Assembly (NCBI RefSeq): GCF_016125575.1
Contig: NZ_WGLM01000001.1
Coordinates: forward strand, 1 to 64,000
Origin: Limimaricola sp.
GTDB taxonomy: Bacteria; Pseudomonadota; Alphaproteobacteria; Rhodobacterales; Rhodobacteraceae
Length of the DNA: 64,000 nucleotides
Reading direction: 5' to 3'
Of this stretch, positions 9,847 through 18,121 are shown in pieces; the first letter of the stretch is position 1, and each line of letters starts with the position of its first letter. A program made the position numbers and the translations under genes. The notes under the pieces were generated by a model. It had not been told where the DNA came from. It did no database searches and saw only the letters and a program-made list of their open reading frames with translations.

Positions 9847-10323
9847 ATGAAACTGAATGAACTTCACGACAACCCCGGCGCCACCAAACGCGCCAAGCGT
9901 GTTGCCCGCGGCCCCGGTTCGGGCAAGGGCAAGACCGCTGGCCGTGGTATCAAGGGCCAAAAATCCCGCTCGGGCGTGGCGCTGAACGCCTATGAGGGCG
10001 GCCAGATGCCGCTTTACCAGCGTCTGCCGAAGCGCGGCTTTACCAAGCCGAACCGCAAGGCCTTTGCCGTTGTGAACCTCGGCCTGATCCAGAAGTTCAT
10101 CGACGAGGGCAAGCTGGACGCCAAGGCCGAGATCACCGAAGACGCGCTGCTGGCCTCGGGCCTGATCCGGCGCAAGCTGGACGGCGTGCGTGTTCTGGCC
10201 AAAGGCGAGTTCAAGGCCAAGGCCAAGTTGACCGTTACCGGCGCCTCGAAAGGGGCGATCGCGGCGGTCGAGCAGGCCGGTGGCAGCCTTGCAGTGACCG
10301 CCCAATCCGGTGATGCGGCGTAA
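9847..10323 (+). CDS. rplO: 50S ribosomal protein L15
   Basis: A 158-residue L15, a late-assembly protein. [34 protein letters not shown] and the [14 protein letters not shown] segment are diagnostic. AAGGAGA at 9834-9840 gives a good ribosome-binding site. An intrinsic terminator stands between it and secY. Confidence 0.97.
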   Translation: MKLNELHDNPGATKRAKRVARGPGSGKGKTAGRGIKGQKSRSGVALNAYEGGQMPLYQRLPKRGFTKPNRKAFAVVNLGLIQKFIDEGKLDAKAEITEDALLASGLIRRKLDGVRVLAKGEFKAKAKLTVTGASKGAIAAVEQAGGSLAVTAQSGDAA

Positions 10324-10376
10324 TTGCGGGTTGTGAGCGGCCGCCGCGCCGCTTACATCAGAGCCGAGTTTTCCTG

Positions 10377-10412
10377 ACGCCGCCGACCGGGAAGCCGGGT
10401 GGCGGCGTTTTT
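10377..10412 (+). terminator. Intrinsic terminator directly upstream of secY
   Basis: ACGCCGCC (10377-10384) and GGCGGCGT (10401-10408) form the outer stem, with an inner CCGG-GAAG-CCGG hairpin, and TTTTT follows at 10408-10412. Only 17 bases separate the T-run from the secY start, too few for a full promoter. secY must therefore be reached by read-through, or the hairpin acts as an attenuator. Confidence 0.75.
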
Positions 10413-10429
10413 GATGAAAAGAGATACAT

Positions 10430-11797
10430 ATGGCATCTGCAGCTGAACAAATGGCCGCCAACCTGAGCTGGGGCGCGCTGGGCAAGGCTACCGAGCTTCG
10501 CCAGCGGATCCTGTTCACGATCGGCCTTCTGATGGTCTACCGTCTGGGGACGTTCATTCCGGTGCCGGGCATCGACACGGCCGCACTGAAGAACTTCATG
10601 GACAGCGCGCAGAACGGGATCGGCGGCATTCTGTCGATGTTCACCGGCGGCGCGCTGAAGCGGATGGGCATCTTCGCCCTCGGCATCATGCCCTACATCT
10701 CGGCTTCGATCATCGTGCAGCTTCTGGGCTCGATGTACGAGCCGTGGAAAGCGCTGAAGAAGGAAGGCGAGCAGGGCCGCAAGAAGCTGAACCAGTACAC
10801 CCGCTATGGCACGGTGCTGCTGGCCATGTTCCAAGCCTACGGGCTGGCGGTCAGCCTTCAGGCGGGCAACCTTGTTACCGCGCCGGGGCCGGAATTTATC
10901 GTTTCGACGATCATCACCATCGTCGGCGGCACGATGTTCCTGATGTGGCTGGGCGAGCAGATTACCAGCCGCGGCATTGGCAACGGCATTTCGCTGATCA
11001 TCTTCGTGGGCATCGTGGCCGAGATCCCGGCGGCGATGGCGCAGTTTCTTGAGCAGGGCCGGGTCGGCACCGTCAGCCCGGCGGTTATCCTGCTGGTGAT
11101 CGCGATGATCGTCGCGGTGCTGGGCTTCGTCGTGTTCATGGAGCGCAGCCTGCGCAAGATCCACATCCAGTATCCGCGCCGTCAGGTGGGGATGAAGGTG
11201 TATGACGGCGGCTCCAGCCATCTGCCGATCAAGGTGAACCCGGCGGGCGTGATCCCGGCGATCTTCGCCTCGGCGCTGCTGTTGCTGCCGACCACGATCA
11301 GCACGTTCTCGGGCGGCAAGACCGGCCCGATCATGTCGACGATTCTGGCCTATTTCGGGCCGGGCCAGCCGCTGTACCTCGCCTTCTTTACGGCGATGAT
11401 CGTGTTCTTCACCTTTTACTACACCAAGGAAGTTGCCTTCAAAACCGACGAGGTGGCCGACAACCTGAAGAACCAGAACGGCTTTGTCCCGGGCATCCGC
11501 CCCGGCAAGCGCACCGCGGAATACCTCGATTACGTGGTCAACCGCCTGCTGGTGCTGGGGTCGGGCTACCTAGCCATCGTCTGCCTGTTCCCCGAGATGC
11601 TGCGGCACGAGTTCGCCATTCCGTTCTACTTCGGCGGCACCTCGATCCTGATCATCGTGTCGGTTGGGATGGATACCATCCAGCAGATCCAGTCGCACAT
11701 GCTGGCGCACCAGTATGAGGGCCTGATCGAGAAATCGCAGCTGCGCGGCAAACGCAGCGGTACTGCCAAGCCGCGGAAGGGACCGGCGCGTCGATGA
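10430..11797 (+). CDS. secY: Preprotein translocase subunit SecY
   Basis: A 455-residue inner-membrane channel protein for Sec-dependent export, with about ten membrane helices. [53 protein letters not shown] (in parts) and [24 protein letters not shown] are typical SecY landmarks. It ends in a basic tail (KPRKGPARR). The weak AAAAGAGA site lies just after a terminator hairpin, so initiation could be structure-sensitive. It overlaps adk by four bases. Confidence 0.98.
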   Translation: MASAAEQMAANLSWGALGKATELRQRILFTIGLLMVYRLGTFIPVPGIDTAALKNFMDSAQNGIGGILSMFTGGALKRMGIFALGIMPYISASIIVQLLGSMYEPWKALKKEGEQGRKKLNQYTRYGTVLLAMFQAYGLAVSLQAGNLVTAPGPEFIVSTIITIVGGTMFLMWLGEQITSRGIGNGISLIIFVGIVAEIPAAMAQFLEQGRVGTVSPAVILLVIAMIVAVLGFVVFMERSLRKIHIQYPRRQVGMKVYDGGSSHLPIKVNPAGVIPAIFASALLLLPTTISTFSGGKTGPIMSTILAYFGPGQPLYLAFFTAMIVFFTFYYTKEVAFKTDEVADNLKNQNGFVPGIRPGKRTAEYLDYVVNRLLVLGSGYLAIVCLFPEMLRHEFAIPFYFGGTSILIIVSVGMDTIQQIQSHMLAHQYEGLIEKSQLRGKRSGTAKPRKGPARR

Positions 11798-12444
11798 ATA
11801 TCATTCTTCTGGGACCTCCGGGCGCCGGCAAGGGCACGCAGGCACAGCGCCTTGTGCGCGAGCGTGACATGATGCAGCTGTCGACCGGCGACATGCTGCG
11901 CGAGGCGCGCACCAGCGGCACCGAAATGGGCAAGGTCGTGGCTGATGTCATGGACAAGGGCCATCTTGTCACCGACGAGATCGTGATCGGCCTGATCAAG
12001 GAAAAGCTGGAGAGTGGCGGCCATCCCGGCGGCTTCATCTTCGACGGTTTCCCGCGCACGCTGGCGCAGGCCGACGCGCTGGGCCAGCTGCTGCAGGACG
12101 AGGGCCAAAGTTTGGACCACGTGATCGAGATGCAGGTCGATGATGACGCGCTGGTGGCGCGGATCACCGGCCGGTCCACCTGTGCCAATTGCGGCGAGGT
12201 GTTTCACGACGTGACCAAGCCGGTGCCCGAGGATGGCAAATGCCCCAATTGCGGCGGCACCAGCTTCAAGCGTCGGGCCGACGATACCGAAGAGGCGCTC
12301 AAGACCCGGCTTCTGGCCTATTACAAGCAGACCAGCCCGCTGATCGGCTACTATTATGCCAAGGGCAAGCTGAGCGTGGTGGACGGTCTGGCCAGCATGG
12401 ACGACGTCAGTGCTGCAATTGCGAAGGTGCTTGGCGGAGCCTGA
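11794..12444 (+). CDS. adk: Adenylate kinase with Cys4 zinc-type lid
   Basis: A 216-residue enzyme interconverting ATP+AMP and 2 ADP. It has the P-loop [10 protein letters not shown] at residues 7-16 and the AMP-binding and core motifs ([12 protein letters not shown]). The LID has two Cys pairs, CANC and CPNC, spaced for one metal ion. That is a feature of many Gram-positive enzymes and also reported for Paracoccus denitrificans, but absent in E. coli. It is co-translated with secY through ATGA. Confidence 0.97.
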   Translation: MNIILLGPPGAGKGTQAQRLVRERDMMQLSTGDMLREARTSGTEMGKVVADVMDKGHLVTDEIVIGLIKEKLESGGHPGGFIFDGFPRTLAQADALGQLLQDEGQSLDHVIEMQVDDDALVARITGRSTCANCGEVFHDVTKPVPEDGKCPNCGGTSFKRRADDTEEALKTRLLAYYKQTSPLIGYYYAKGKLSVVDGLASMDDVSAAIAKVLGGA

Positions 12445-12467
12445 TCCGGCCCGCCGGCAAACGGGGC

Positions 12468-12494
12468 TTGACTGCCATTGGCGTTGGGCATAAC
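12468..12494 (+). promoter_or_regulatory. Likely promoter for rpsM-rpsK-rpoA-rplQ
   Basis: TTGACT (12468-12473) and CATAAC (12489-12494) lie 15 bases apart in the 205-base adk-rpsM gap. The -35 is close to consensus; the spacing is slightly short. A leader of about 150 bases would follow, holding a hairpin next to the ribosome-binding site. Confidence 0.45.
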
Positions 12495-12608
12495 CAGCCC
12501 CATCCCGCAAGGGAATCAGTGCGTTTGCCGGGTCGCGCCCGGTCTGCGCGGACCACCTGACAGACCGCGGCCCGTGGGTGACCCCCTCGGGCCTCAGTTG
12601 TGAAAAAA

Positions 12609-12628
12609 GGTTCCGGGATGACGGAACC
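12609..12628 (+). promoter_or_regulatory. Leader hairpin before rpsM
   Basis: GGTTCCG and CGGAACC form a perfect 7-bp stem with a 6-base loop, ending five bases before the rpsM ribosome-binding site GAAAGGA (12634-12640). The position suits a translational control structure. In E. coli protein S4 binds a structured leader at this gene, but rpsD is not in this cluster. Confidence 0.4.
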
Positions 12629-12649
12629 GCAACGAAAGGAAGACCCGAC

Positions 12650-13018
12650 GTGGCACGTATTGCCGGCGTAAACATCCCGACTGCAAAGCGGGTTCCCATC
12701 GCCCTGACCTACATCACCGGAATTGGCCCCGCGATCGCCCACCAGATCTGCGAAGCGACCAAAATTGACGAATCGCGCCGGGTCAACGACCTGTCGGACG
12801 CCGAAGTGCTCGCCATCCGCGAATACATCGACGCCAACCTGACGGTTGAAGGCGACCTGCGCCGCGAGACGCAAATGAACATCAAGCGGCTGATGGATCT
12901 TGGCTGCTACCGTGGCCTGCGCCACCGCCGCAACCTGCCGGTTCGTGGCCAGCGCACCCATACTAACGCCCGCACCCGCAAAGGCCCCGCAAAGGCCATT
13001 GCCGGCAAGAAGAAATAA
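12650..13018 (+). CDS. rpsM: 30S ribosomal protein S13 (GTG start)
   Basis: A 122-residue S13 of the head, contacting P-site tRNA and L5. The conserved N-terminus [25 protein letters not shown] requires a GTG start at 12650, and GAAAGGA sits nine bases before it. An upstream in-frame ATG would add 24 non-family residues from the leader. The C-terminus [26 protein letters not shown] is typical. Confidence 0.96.
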   Translation: MARIAGVNIPTAKRVPIALTYITGIGPAIAHQICEATKIDESRRVNDLSDAEVLAIREYIDANLTVEGDLRRETQMNIKRLMDLGCYRGLRHRRNLPVRGQRTHTNARTRKGPAKAIAGKKK

Positions 13019-13033
13019 GGGAGGGCATCAGAT

Positions 13034-13426
13034 ATGGCTCGTGATACCCGCCGTGGTGGCAAGAAGAAGGTCTCCAAGAACATCGCCGCTGGCGTTGCTC
13101 ATGTGAACTCGTCCTTCAACAACACCAAGATCCTGATTTCCGACGTTCAGGGCAATGCGATTGCCTGGTCGTCGGCCGGTACGATGGGCTTCAAGGGGTC
13201 GCGCAAGTCGACGCCTTACGCCGCCCAGATGGCCGCCGAGGATTGCGCTAAGAAGGCGCAGGAACATGGCGTCAAGACGCTGGAAGTCGAAGTGCAGGGG
13301 CCCGGTTCGGGCCGTGAATCGGCGCTGCGTGCGCTTGCCGCTGCCGGCTTCAACGTCACCTCGATCCGCGACGTGACGCCGATGGCCCACAACGGCTGCC
13401 GCCCGCCCAAGCGCCGGCGCGTCTGA
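13034..13426 (+). CDS. rpsK: 30S ribosomal protein S11
   Basis: A 130-residue S11 of the platform. It has the classic [26 protein letters not shown] stretch in parts and the C-terminal [28 protein letters not shown] precedes it by about ten bases. A hairpin follows, then rpoA. Confidence 0.98.
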   Translation: MARDTRRGGKKKVSKNIAAGVAHVNSSFNNTKILISDVQGNAIAWSSAGTMGFKGSRKSTPYAAQMAAEDCAKKAQEHGVKTLEVEVQGPGSGRESALRALAAAGFNVTSIRDVTPMAHNGCRPPKRRRV

Positions 13427-13444
13427 TCCGCTGAAGACATTACC

Positions 13445-13470
13445 GGGGCCGTGCCAGATCGCGCGGCCCC
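13445..13470 (+). other. Hairpin between rpsK and rpoA
   Basis: GGGGCCG and CGGCCCC pair over a 12-base loop, followed by ATTCG without a proper T-run. It is one of the recurring intercistronic hairpins of this cluster, probably a stability or pausing element. Confidence 0.45.
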
Positions 13471-13538
13471 ATTCGTCGTTTTGAAACCTCGGGCGTCTGC
13501 CGCTTGATCATGACCGGCAGACAGGAATGGAGGGACAC

Positions 13539-14555
13539 ATGATCCACAAGAACTGGGCAGAGCTGATCAAGCCGACGCAGCTTGAAGTGCGGCCGGGCGC
13601 CGATCCGGCGCGCGAGGCGACGCTTGTCGCCGAACCGCTGGAGCGCGGCTTTGGTCTGACGCTCGGCAACGCGCTGCGCCGCGTGCTGATGTCGTCGCTG
13701 CAGGGCGCCGCGATTACCGCTGTGCAAATCGACAACGTGCTGCACGAATTCTCGTCGGTCGCCGGTGTCCGCGAGGACGTGACCGACATCGTCCTGAACC
13801 TCAAGGGCGTCGACATCCGCATGGAAGTCGAAGGGCCGAAGCGTCTGACCGTTCAGGCCAAGGGCCCGGGCGTCGTCACCGCCGCTGACATCTCGGAGAG
13901 CGCCGGGATCGAGGTTCTGAACAAAGACCACGTGATCTGCCACCTCGACGAGGGTGCCAGCCTGTACATGGAACTGACGGTGAATACCGGCAAGGGCTAT
14001 GTCTCGGCCGACAAGAACAAGCCCGAGGATGCGCCGATCGGGATGATCGCGATCGACGCCATCTATTCGCCGATCAAGAAGGTCAGCTACGAAGTGCAGC
14101 CCACCCGCGAGGGGCAGGTGCTGGACTATGACAAGCTGACGATGAAGATCATCACCGACGGCTCGCTGACCCCGGACGACGCGGTGGCCTATGCCGCCCG
14201 CATCATCCAGGACCAGCTGTCGATCTTCGTCAACTTCGACGAGCCGGAAAGCGCGTCGAGCATGGGCGAGGATGACGGGCTGGAGTTCAACCCGCTGCTT
14301 CTCAAGAAGGTGGACGAGCTGGAACTGTCGGTGCGCTCGGCCAACTGCCTGAAGAACGACAACATCGTTTACATCGGCGACCTGATCCAGAAGACCGAAG
14401 CCGAGATGCTGCGCACGCCGAACTTTGGCCGCAAGTCGCTTAACGAGATCAAGGAAGTGCTCTCGGGCATGGGCCTGCACCTCGGCATGGATGTCGAGGA
14501 CTGGCCGCCGGAGAACATCGAGGATCTGGCCAAGAAGTTCGAAGACCAGTTCTGA
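13539..14555 (+). CDS. rpoA: RNA polymerase alpha subunit
   Basis: A 338-residue alpha subunit. The N-terminal domain ([23 protein letters not shown]) drives polymerase assembly. The C-terminal domain ([35 protein letters not shown]) binds UP elements and activators. The start at 13539 ([12 protein letters not shown]) follows GGAGGGA at 13529-13535; an ATG 12 bases earlier is in frame but overlaps that site. Confidence 0.98.
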   Translation: MIHKNWAELIKPTQLEVRPGADPAREATLVAEPLERGFGLTLGNALRRVLMSSLQGAAITAVQIDNVLHEFSSVAGVREDVTDIVLNLKGVDIRMEVEGPKRLTVQAKGPGVVTAADISESAGIEVLNKDHVICHLDEGASLYMELTVNTGKGYVSADKNKPEDAPIGMIAIDAIYSPIKKVSYEVQPTREGQVLDYDKLTMKIITDGSLTPDDAVAYAARIIQDQLSIFVNFDEPESASSMGEDDGLEFNPLLLKKVDELELSVRSANCLKNDNIVYIGDLIQKTEAEMLRTPNFGRKSLNEIKEVLSGMGLHLGMDVEDWPPENIEDLAKKFEDQF

Positions 14556-14562
14556 TATTTCG

Positions 14563-14581
14563 GGCGGGCCGGTGGCCCGCC
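14563..14581 (+). other. Hairpin between rpoA and rplQ
   Basis: GGCGGGCC and GGCCCGCC form a perfect 8-bp stem with a 3-base loop, seven bases after the rpoA stop. No T-run follows. It may protect the rpoA 3' end or cause pausing before rplQ. Confidence 0.45.
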
Positions 14582-14668
14582 TGACGACCCCGGGCAATCC
14601 CGCCCCAATAACGCGGACGACACGCATCGGACCGCTGCACAAAGCATAAAGACGATAGGAGACTTAAA

Positions 14669-15094
14669 ATGCGTCATGGTCGGGGCTACCGCCTGCTGAA
14701 CCGCACCCACGAACACCGCAAGGCGCTGTTCGCCAACCTCGCCGGCTCTCTCATCGAGCACGAGCAGATCAAGACCACGCTGCCGAAGGCGAAAGAACTC
14801 AAGCGCGTCATCGACAAGCTGATCACGCTGGGCAAGCGCGGCGACCTGCACGCCCGCCGTCAAGCCGATGCCCGGCTGAAGCAGGACATCCACGTTGCCA
14901 AGCTGTTCGACGTGCTGGGGCCGCGCTACAAGGACCGCAACGGCGGTTATGTGCGCGTGCTGAAGGCCGGCTTCCGCTATGGCGACATGGCGCCGATGGC
15001 GATCGTCGAACTGGTCGACCGTGACCCCTCGGCCAAGGGTGCCGCCGACAAGGCACGCATGGCCGATGAAGAAGCGATGGCCGACGAAGACTGA
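14669..15094 (+). CDS. rplQ: 50S ribosomal protein L17
   Basis: A 141-residue L17 near the tunnel exit. [37 protein letters not shown] (in parts) is diagnostic. The last 20 residues are an acidic, Ala-rich tail ([16 protein letters not shown]) beyond the usual domain. TAGGAG precedes the start. A full terminator follows and closes the ribosomal cluster. Confidence 0.97.
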   Translation: MRHGRGYRLLNRTHEHRKALFANLAGSLIEHEQIKTTLPKAKELKRVIDKLITLGKRGDLHARRQADARLKQDIHVAKLFDVLGPRYKDRNGGYVRVLKAGFRYGDMAPMAIVELVDRDPSAKGAADKARMADEEAMADED

Positions 15095-15135
15095 GACGGC
15101 CAACCTTTGCCGCCTTTGGTGGCACCACGCAGATC

Positions 15136-15164
15136 AAGGCCCCGTCCCGCGGCGGGGCCTTTTT
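15136..15164 (+). terminator. Intrinsic terminator after rplQ
   Basis: AAGGCCCCG (15136-15144) and CGGGGCCTT (15153-15161) form a 9-bp stem, and the T-run TTTTT covers 15160-15164. It is a strong end to the alpha/spc cluster. Confidence 0.9.
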
Positions 15165-15189
15165 CATGTCCGGGCTCTGCCGGACTTCT

Positions 15190-15378
15190 CTAGTGACGGA
15201 GCTTTGGTCGCAAAGACTCTGTCGTGCCGTCGTCGCGCGCCGCGTCGCGTTTCTTGTCCTGTTGCCGGGCAGTGGGTGCCTCGCGCCGGTCCTGCCCGAT
15301 GAAGTCGAGCAGCTGGGCACGTGACGTAGCGTCAAGCTCCTCCAGCCGCCGGACGACATCCAAATCATTGTTTTGCAT
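15190..15378 (-). CDS. Small hypothetical protein divergent from luxR
   Basis: A 62-residue frame on the minus strand starting MQNNDLDVVRRLEELDATSRAQ and ending in a charged, Arg/Lys/Asp-rich tail. AAGGT lies about eight bases before the ATG. The N-terminal 30 residues could form an amphipathic helix. The family is not recognised. The start is about 40 bases from the 23-bp palindrome in front of luxR, so both genes could share control. It may be a real small gene or a chance frame. Confidence 0.45.
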   Translation of the reverse strand: MQNNDLDVVRRLEELDATSRAQLLDFIGQDRREAPTARQQDKKRDAARDDGTTESLRPKLRH

Positions 15379-15420
15379 GGAGTAATACCTTGTTAACCAG
15401 CTTCATGCTCTACACTCTAA

Positions 15421-15443
15421 AGTTGACTCGATTCGAATCAACT
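15421..15443. promoter_or_regulatory. 23-bp near-perfect palindrome before luxR (lux-box-like operator)
   Basis: The halves are AGTTGACTCGA and TCGAATCAACT around a central T. Only one base pair of eleven fails to match. It ends 13 bases before the luxR start and contains a TTGACT that could also be a -35 element. Size and symmetry fit a LuxR-dimer operator, though the sequence is not the classical Vibrio lux box. Confidence 0.6.
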
Positions 15444-15456
15444 TGTCCAAAAAGAC

Positions 15457-16068
15457 ATGTCCCTGAGGGCTGGTATAGATCTGCACACGACACGGCTGGC
15501 GAGGTTGGCGCCGGGAGGGTTTTTCTTTGCCCTGCACATCCGCTTTGCGCTGCCGCTGTTGCACCATCAGACCTACCCCCAGGGATGGACCGATCGCTAT
15601 ACAGAGGAGGCCTATGCGCTGCGCGATCCGATCATTGCCTGGGGGTTCAGTCGGGTCGGTGCAGCAAGGTGGAGCGAAATCGACATACCGGACCCGTTCG
15701 ATATCCTCGGGCAGGCCCGCGAATTCGGGATGATCTATGGCTTTGCCGTTTCCTGCGGCCCGATGAAATCACGCACCATCGCCTCTGCGGCGAGGGATGA
15801 TCGTGAGTTCACCGACGAGGAGATTGCCGAGTTCGCCCGGCTGATCGAAACGCTGCACAACATAACAGAACCCCCAAAATCCTTGACTGACGCCCAAATC
15901 GAAGCCCTGCGGTGCATAGCCGAGGGGGATCGTCACGCAGCTGCCGCGGCACGATTAAATATTTCGGAAAGCGCCCTCAAGGCCCGTCTTGCCTCGGCCC
16001 GGTCCAGCCTGCTCGCCCGGACCACGGCCGAAGCCATTCAGCGGGCGAGGGATTACAGACTGCTCTGA
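15457..16068 (+). CDS. luxR: LuxR-type autoinducer-binding transcription regulator
   Basis: A 203-residue quorum-sensing regulator. The N-terminal signal-binding domain keeps the invariant residues W44, Y48, D57, P58, W72 and G101, spaced as in TraR. The C-terminal helix-turn-helix (from LTDAQIEALRCIAEG, residue 143 on) keeps the conserved Leu and Gly but has Gln147 where TraR has Glu178. The protein starts about 13 residues later than TraR relative to the first Trp; an in-frame stop at 15424 excludes a much longer form. The start lacks a good ribosome-binding site. luxI follows 59 bases downstream. Confidence 0.88.
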   Translation: MSLRAGIDLHTTRLARLAPGGFFFALHIRFALPLLHHQTYPQGWTDRYTEEAYALRDPIIAWGFSRVGAARWSEIDIPDPFDILGQAREFGMIYGFAVSCGPMKSRTIASAARDDREFTDEEIAEFARLIETLHNITEPPKSLTDAQIEALRCIAEGDRHAAAAARLNISESALKARLASARSSLLARTTAEAIQRARDYRLL

Positions 16069-16091
16069 CCATCCTCAAGGTCAGCTCCGGC

Positions 16092-16107
16092 AGGGGTACG
16101 TAACCCT
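16092..16107. promoter_or_regulatory. 16-bp palindrome before luxI
   Basis: AGGGGTAC and GTAACCCT form a near-perfect palindrome with one mismatched pair. It is 20 bases before the luxI start and ends just before its ribosome-binding site GGAG (16118-16121). It may be an operator for luxI. The sequence differs from the palindrome before luxR. Confidence 0.4.
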
Positions 16108-16127
16108 CACCTTTGCTGGAGAAGAAA

Positions 16128-16718
16128 ATGCAAAGCACCACTCTGTCCTTCGCGAACATGCACAACCATGGCGAGCTTTTCGCGAACATCCTTCGCGCCC
16201 GGCGCGAAAGCTTCATCATCCGCAACCGCTGGGACCTGCCCGAGACGATGGGCATGGAATACGACCAGTATGACACGCCCGCGTCCCGCTGGCTGGCCGT
16301 CCATGACGAGACGGGGCGGGTTTTGGCCGGGGTACGGCTGACGCCCACCACCGCGCGCTGCGGGATCTATACCTACATGATCCGCGACGCGCAGCGCGGT
16401 CTGCTCGAATCGATCCCGGCCGACCTGCTGACGGGTGAAGCACCGGTGGACGAGGGCACATGGGAGGTGACCCGCGGCTTTGTCAGCCACGACATTCCGG
16501 CCCATGTCCGCCATCGGGTGCGGATGCGGCTGGTGATGCAGATGTTGCGCACCTCGCGCGAGGAGGGGATCCGTCGGATGCTTGCGCTTTTGCCGTCGAA
16601 CTGGAACCGCTGGGCCGCGCGCTGCAGCCTCGACATGGCGGCGGCTGGCCGCAACATGAACATGGGTGGCATCGACTACCAGGCAGTCTGGATCGATTTC
16701 TCCACGCAGCTGCACTAG
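16128..16718 (+). CDS. luxI: Acyl-homoserine-lactone synthase (LuxI family)
   Basis: A 196-residue cytoplasmic enzyme that makes N-acyl-homoserine lactones from SAM and acyl-ACP. All eight residues conserved in the family are present: R25, F29, W35, D46, D49, R70, E113 and R116. The start at 16128 is chosen over a TTG 15 bases earlier because GGAGAAG at 16118-16124 is well placed for it. It is paired with the luxR gene upstream; acyl chain length cannot be read from sequence. Confidence 0.93.
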   Translation: MQSTTLSFANMHNHGELFANILRARRESFIIRNRWDLPETMGMEYDQYDTPASRWLAVHDETGRVLAGVRLTPTTARCGIYTYMIRDAQRGLLESIPADLLTGEAPVDEGTWEVTRGFVSHDIPAHVRHRVRMRLVMQMLRTSREEGIRRMLALLPSNWNRWAARCSLDMAAAGRNMNMGGIDYQAVWIDFSTQLH

Positions 16719-16761
16719 CGGGCCGCTTTCAAACGGTCATGGCCCGGCCTAATGTCGGTCC

Positions 16762-18090
16762 ATGGCCGATCTTTTCGACACGCCCGCCACGCCCGACCAG
16801 ACCGGCAGCGCCCCGCGCCCGCTGGCCGACAGGCTGCGTCCGCGCGACCTGTCGGAAGTGATAGGGCAGGACGAGGTGCTTGGCCCCGAAGGGCCGCTGG
16901 GAGCAATGCTTGCGGCGGGTGCGCTGTCGTCGCTGGTGCTGTGGGGGCCACCGGGGGTCGGCAAGACCACCATCGCGCGCCTGCTGGCCGCGAAGACGGA
17001 CCTGCATTTCGAGCAGATCAGCGCAATTTTCACCGGGGTGCCGGAACTGCGCAAGGTGTTCGAGGCGGCCCGTCTGCGGCGGCGCAACGGCAAGGGCACG
17101 CTGCTGTTCGTGGACGAGGTTCACCGCTTCAACAAGGCGCAGCAGGACGGCTTTCTGCCGCATATGGAGGATGGCACGATCCTGTTGGTCGGCGCCACGA
17201 CCGAGAACCCGTCGTTCGAACTGAATGCGGCCTTGCTCAGCCGTGCGCAGGTCATCGTGCTGAGGCGGCTCGACCTTGCTCAACTGGAACGTCTGGCCCA
17301 GCGGGCCGAAAAGGAGCTGGGCCGCCCCCTGCCGCTGGACGGCCCCGCGCGCGAGGCGCTGCTGGAAATGGCCGATGGCGACGGGCGGGCGCTGTTGAAT
17401 CTTGTCGAACAGGTCATGGCGTGGACTCCGCCGGGCAAACTGGGGCTTGAGGCTTTGCGGACCCGGCTGATGAAGCGGGCCGCCAATTACGACAAGTCGG
17501 GCGACGGGCATTACAACCTGATCTCGGCGCTGCACAAATCCGTTCGTGGGTCGGACCCGGACGCGGCGCTTTACTGGCTGGCGCGGATGTTGGCAGGCGG
17601 CGAGGATCCGCGGTTTCTGGCCCGCCGCATCACCCGGATGGCTGTCGAGGATATCGGGCTGGCCGATCCGCAGGCGCAGGCGCTGTGCCTGCAGGCATGG
17701 CAGACCTACGAGCGCCTTGGCAGCCCCGAGGGGGAACTGGCGCTGGCGCAGGCGGTGGTTTACCTCGCCCTCGCGCCGAAATCGAACGCGGTGACAGTGG
17801 CCTTCGGTGCCGCGTCGGAGGCCGCGCGCAAGACCGGCTCCGAACCGCCGCCAAAACACATCCTGAACGCGCCCACCAAGCTAATGAAAGAGCAGGGCTA
17901 TGGCGCGGGGTATGCCTATGACCACGATCAGGACGATGCCTTTTCGGGGCAGGACTATTTCCCCGAGGGCATGAAGCGCGGCCTTTACTACGTGCCGGTC
18001 GACCGCGGGTTCGAGCGCGAGTTGAAAAAGCGCGTCGAATACTTCGCGGGGCTCCGGGCCAAACGGCAGGGCAACCGGGGCCGCGATTGA
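16762..18090 (+). CDS. rarA: Replication-associated recombination protein RarA (MgsA)
   Basis: A 442-residue AAA+ ATPase of the clamp-loader-like RarA/WRNIP1 family, acting at stalled replication forks. Walker A GPPGVGKTT is at residues 62-70, Walker B TLLFVDE at 113-119, and the sensor-1 segment GATTENPSFELN follows. The C-terminal tetramerisation region includes DQDDAFSGQDYFPEG. The length is normal. It starts 43 bases after luxI; co-transcription is possible. Confidence 0.93.
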   Translation: MADLFDTPATPDQTGSAPRPLADRLRPRDLSEVIGQDEVLGPEGPLGAMLAAGALSSLVLWGPPGVGKTTIARLLAAKTDLHFEQISAIFTGVPELRKVFEAARLRRRNGKGTLLFVDEVHRFNKAQQDGFLPHMEDGTILLVGATTENPSFELNAALLSRAQVIVLRRLDLAQLERLAQRAEKELGRPLPLDGPAREALLEMADGDGRALLNLVEQVMAWTPPGKLGLEALRTRLMKRAANYDKSGDGHYNLISALHKSVRGSDPDAALYWLARMLAGGEDPRFLARRITRMAVEDIGLADPQAQALCLQAWQTYERLGSPEGELALAQAVVYLALAPKSNAVTVAFGAASEAARKTGSEPPPKHILNAPTKLMKEQGYGAGYAYDHDQDDAFSGQDYFPEGMKRGLYYVPVDRGFERELKKRVEYFAGLRAKRQGNRGRD

Positions 18091-18121
18091 CAAGCCGGGC
18101 GCTTCGCGCGAAGGGACGGGC

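Noticed and set aside
15390-15800. 136-codon + strand frame overlapping luxR
   Set aside because: Out of frame with luxR, no family-like sequence; the luxR frame carries all the conserved AHL-binding residues.
18091-18121. Fluoride riboswitch before crcB
   Set aside because: The 31-base gap is too short for the riboswitch fold and has none of its conserved parts.
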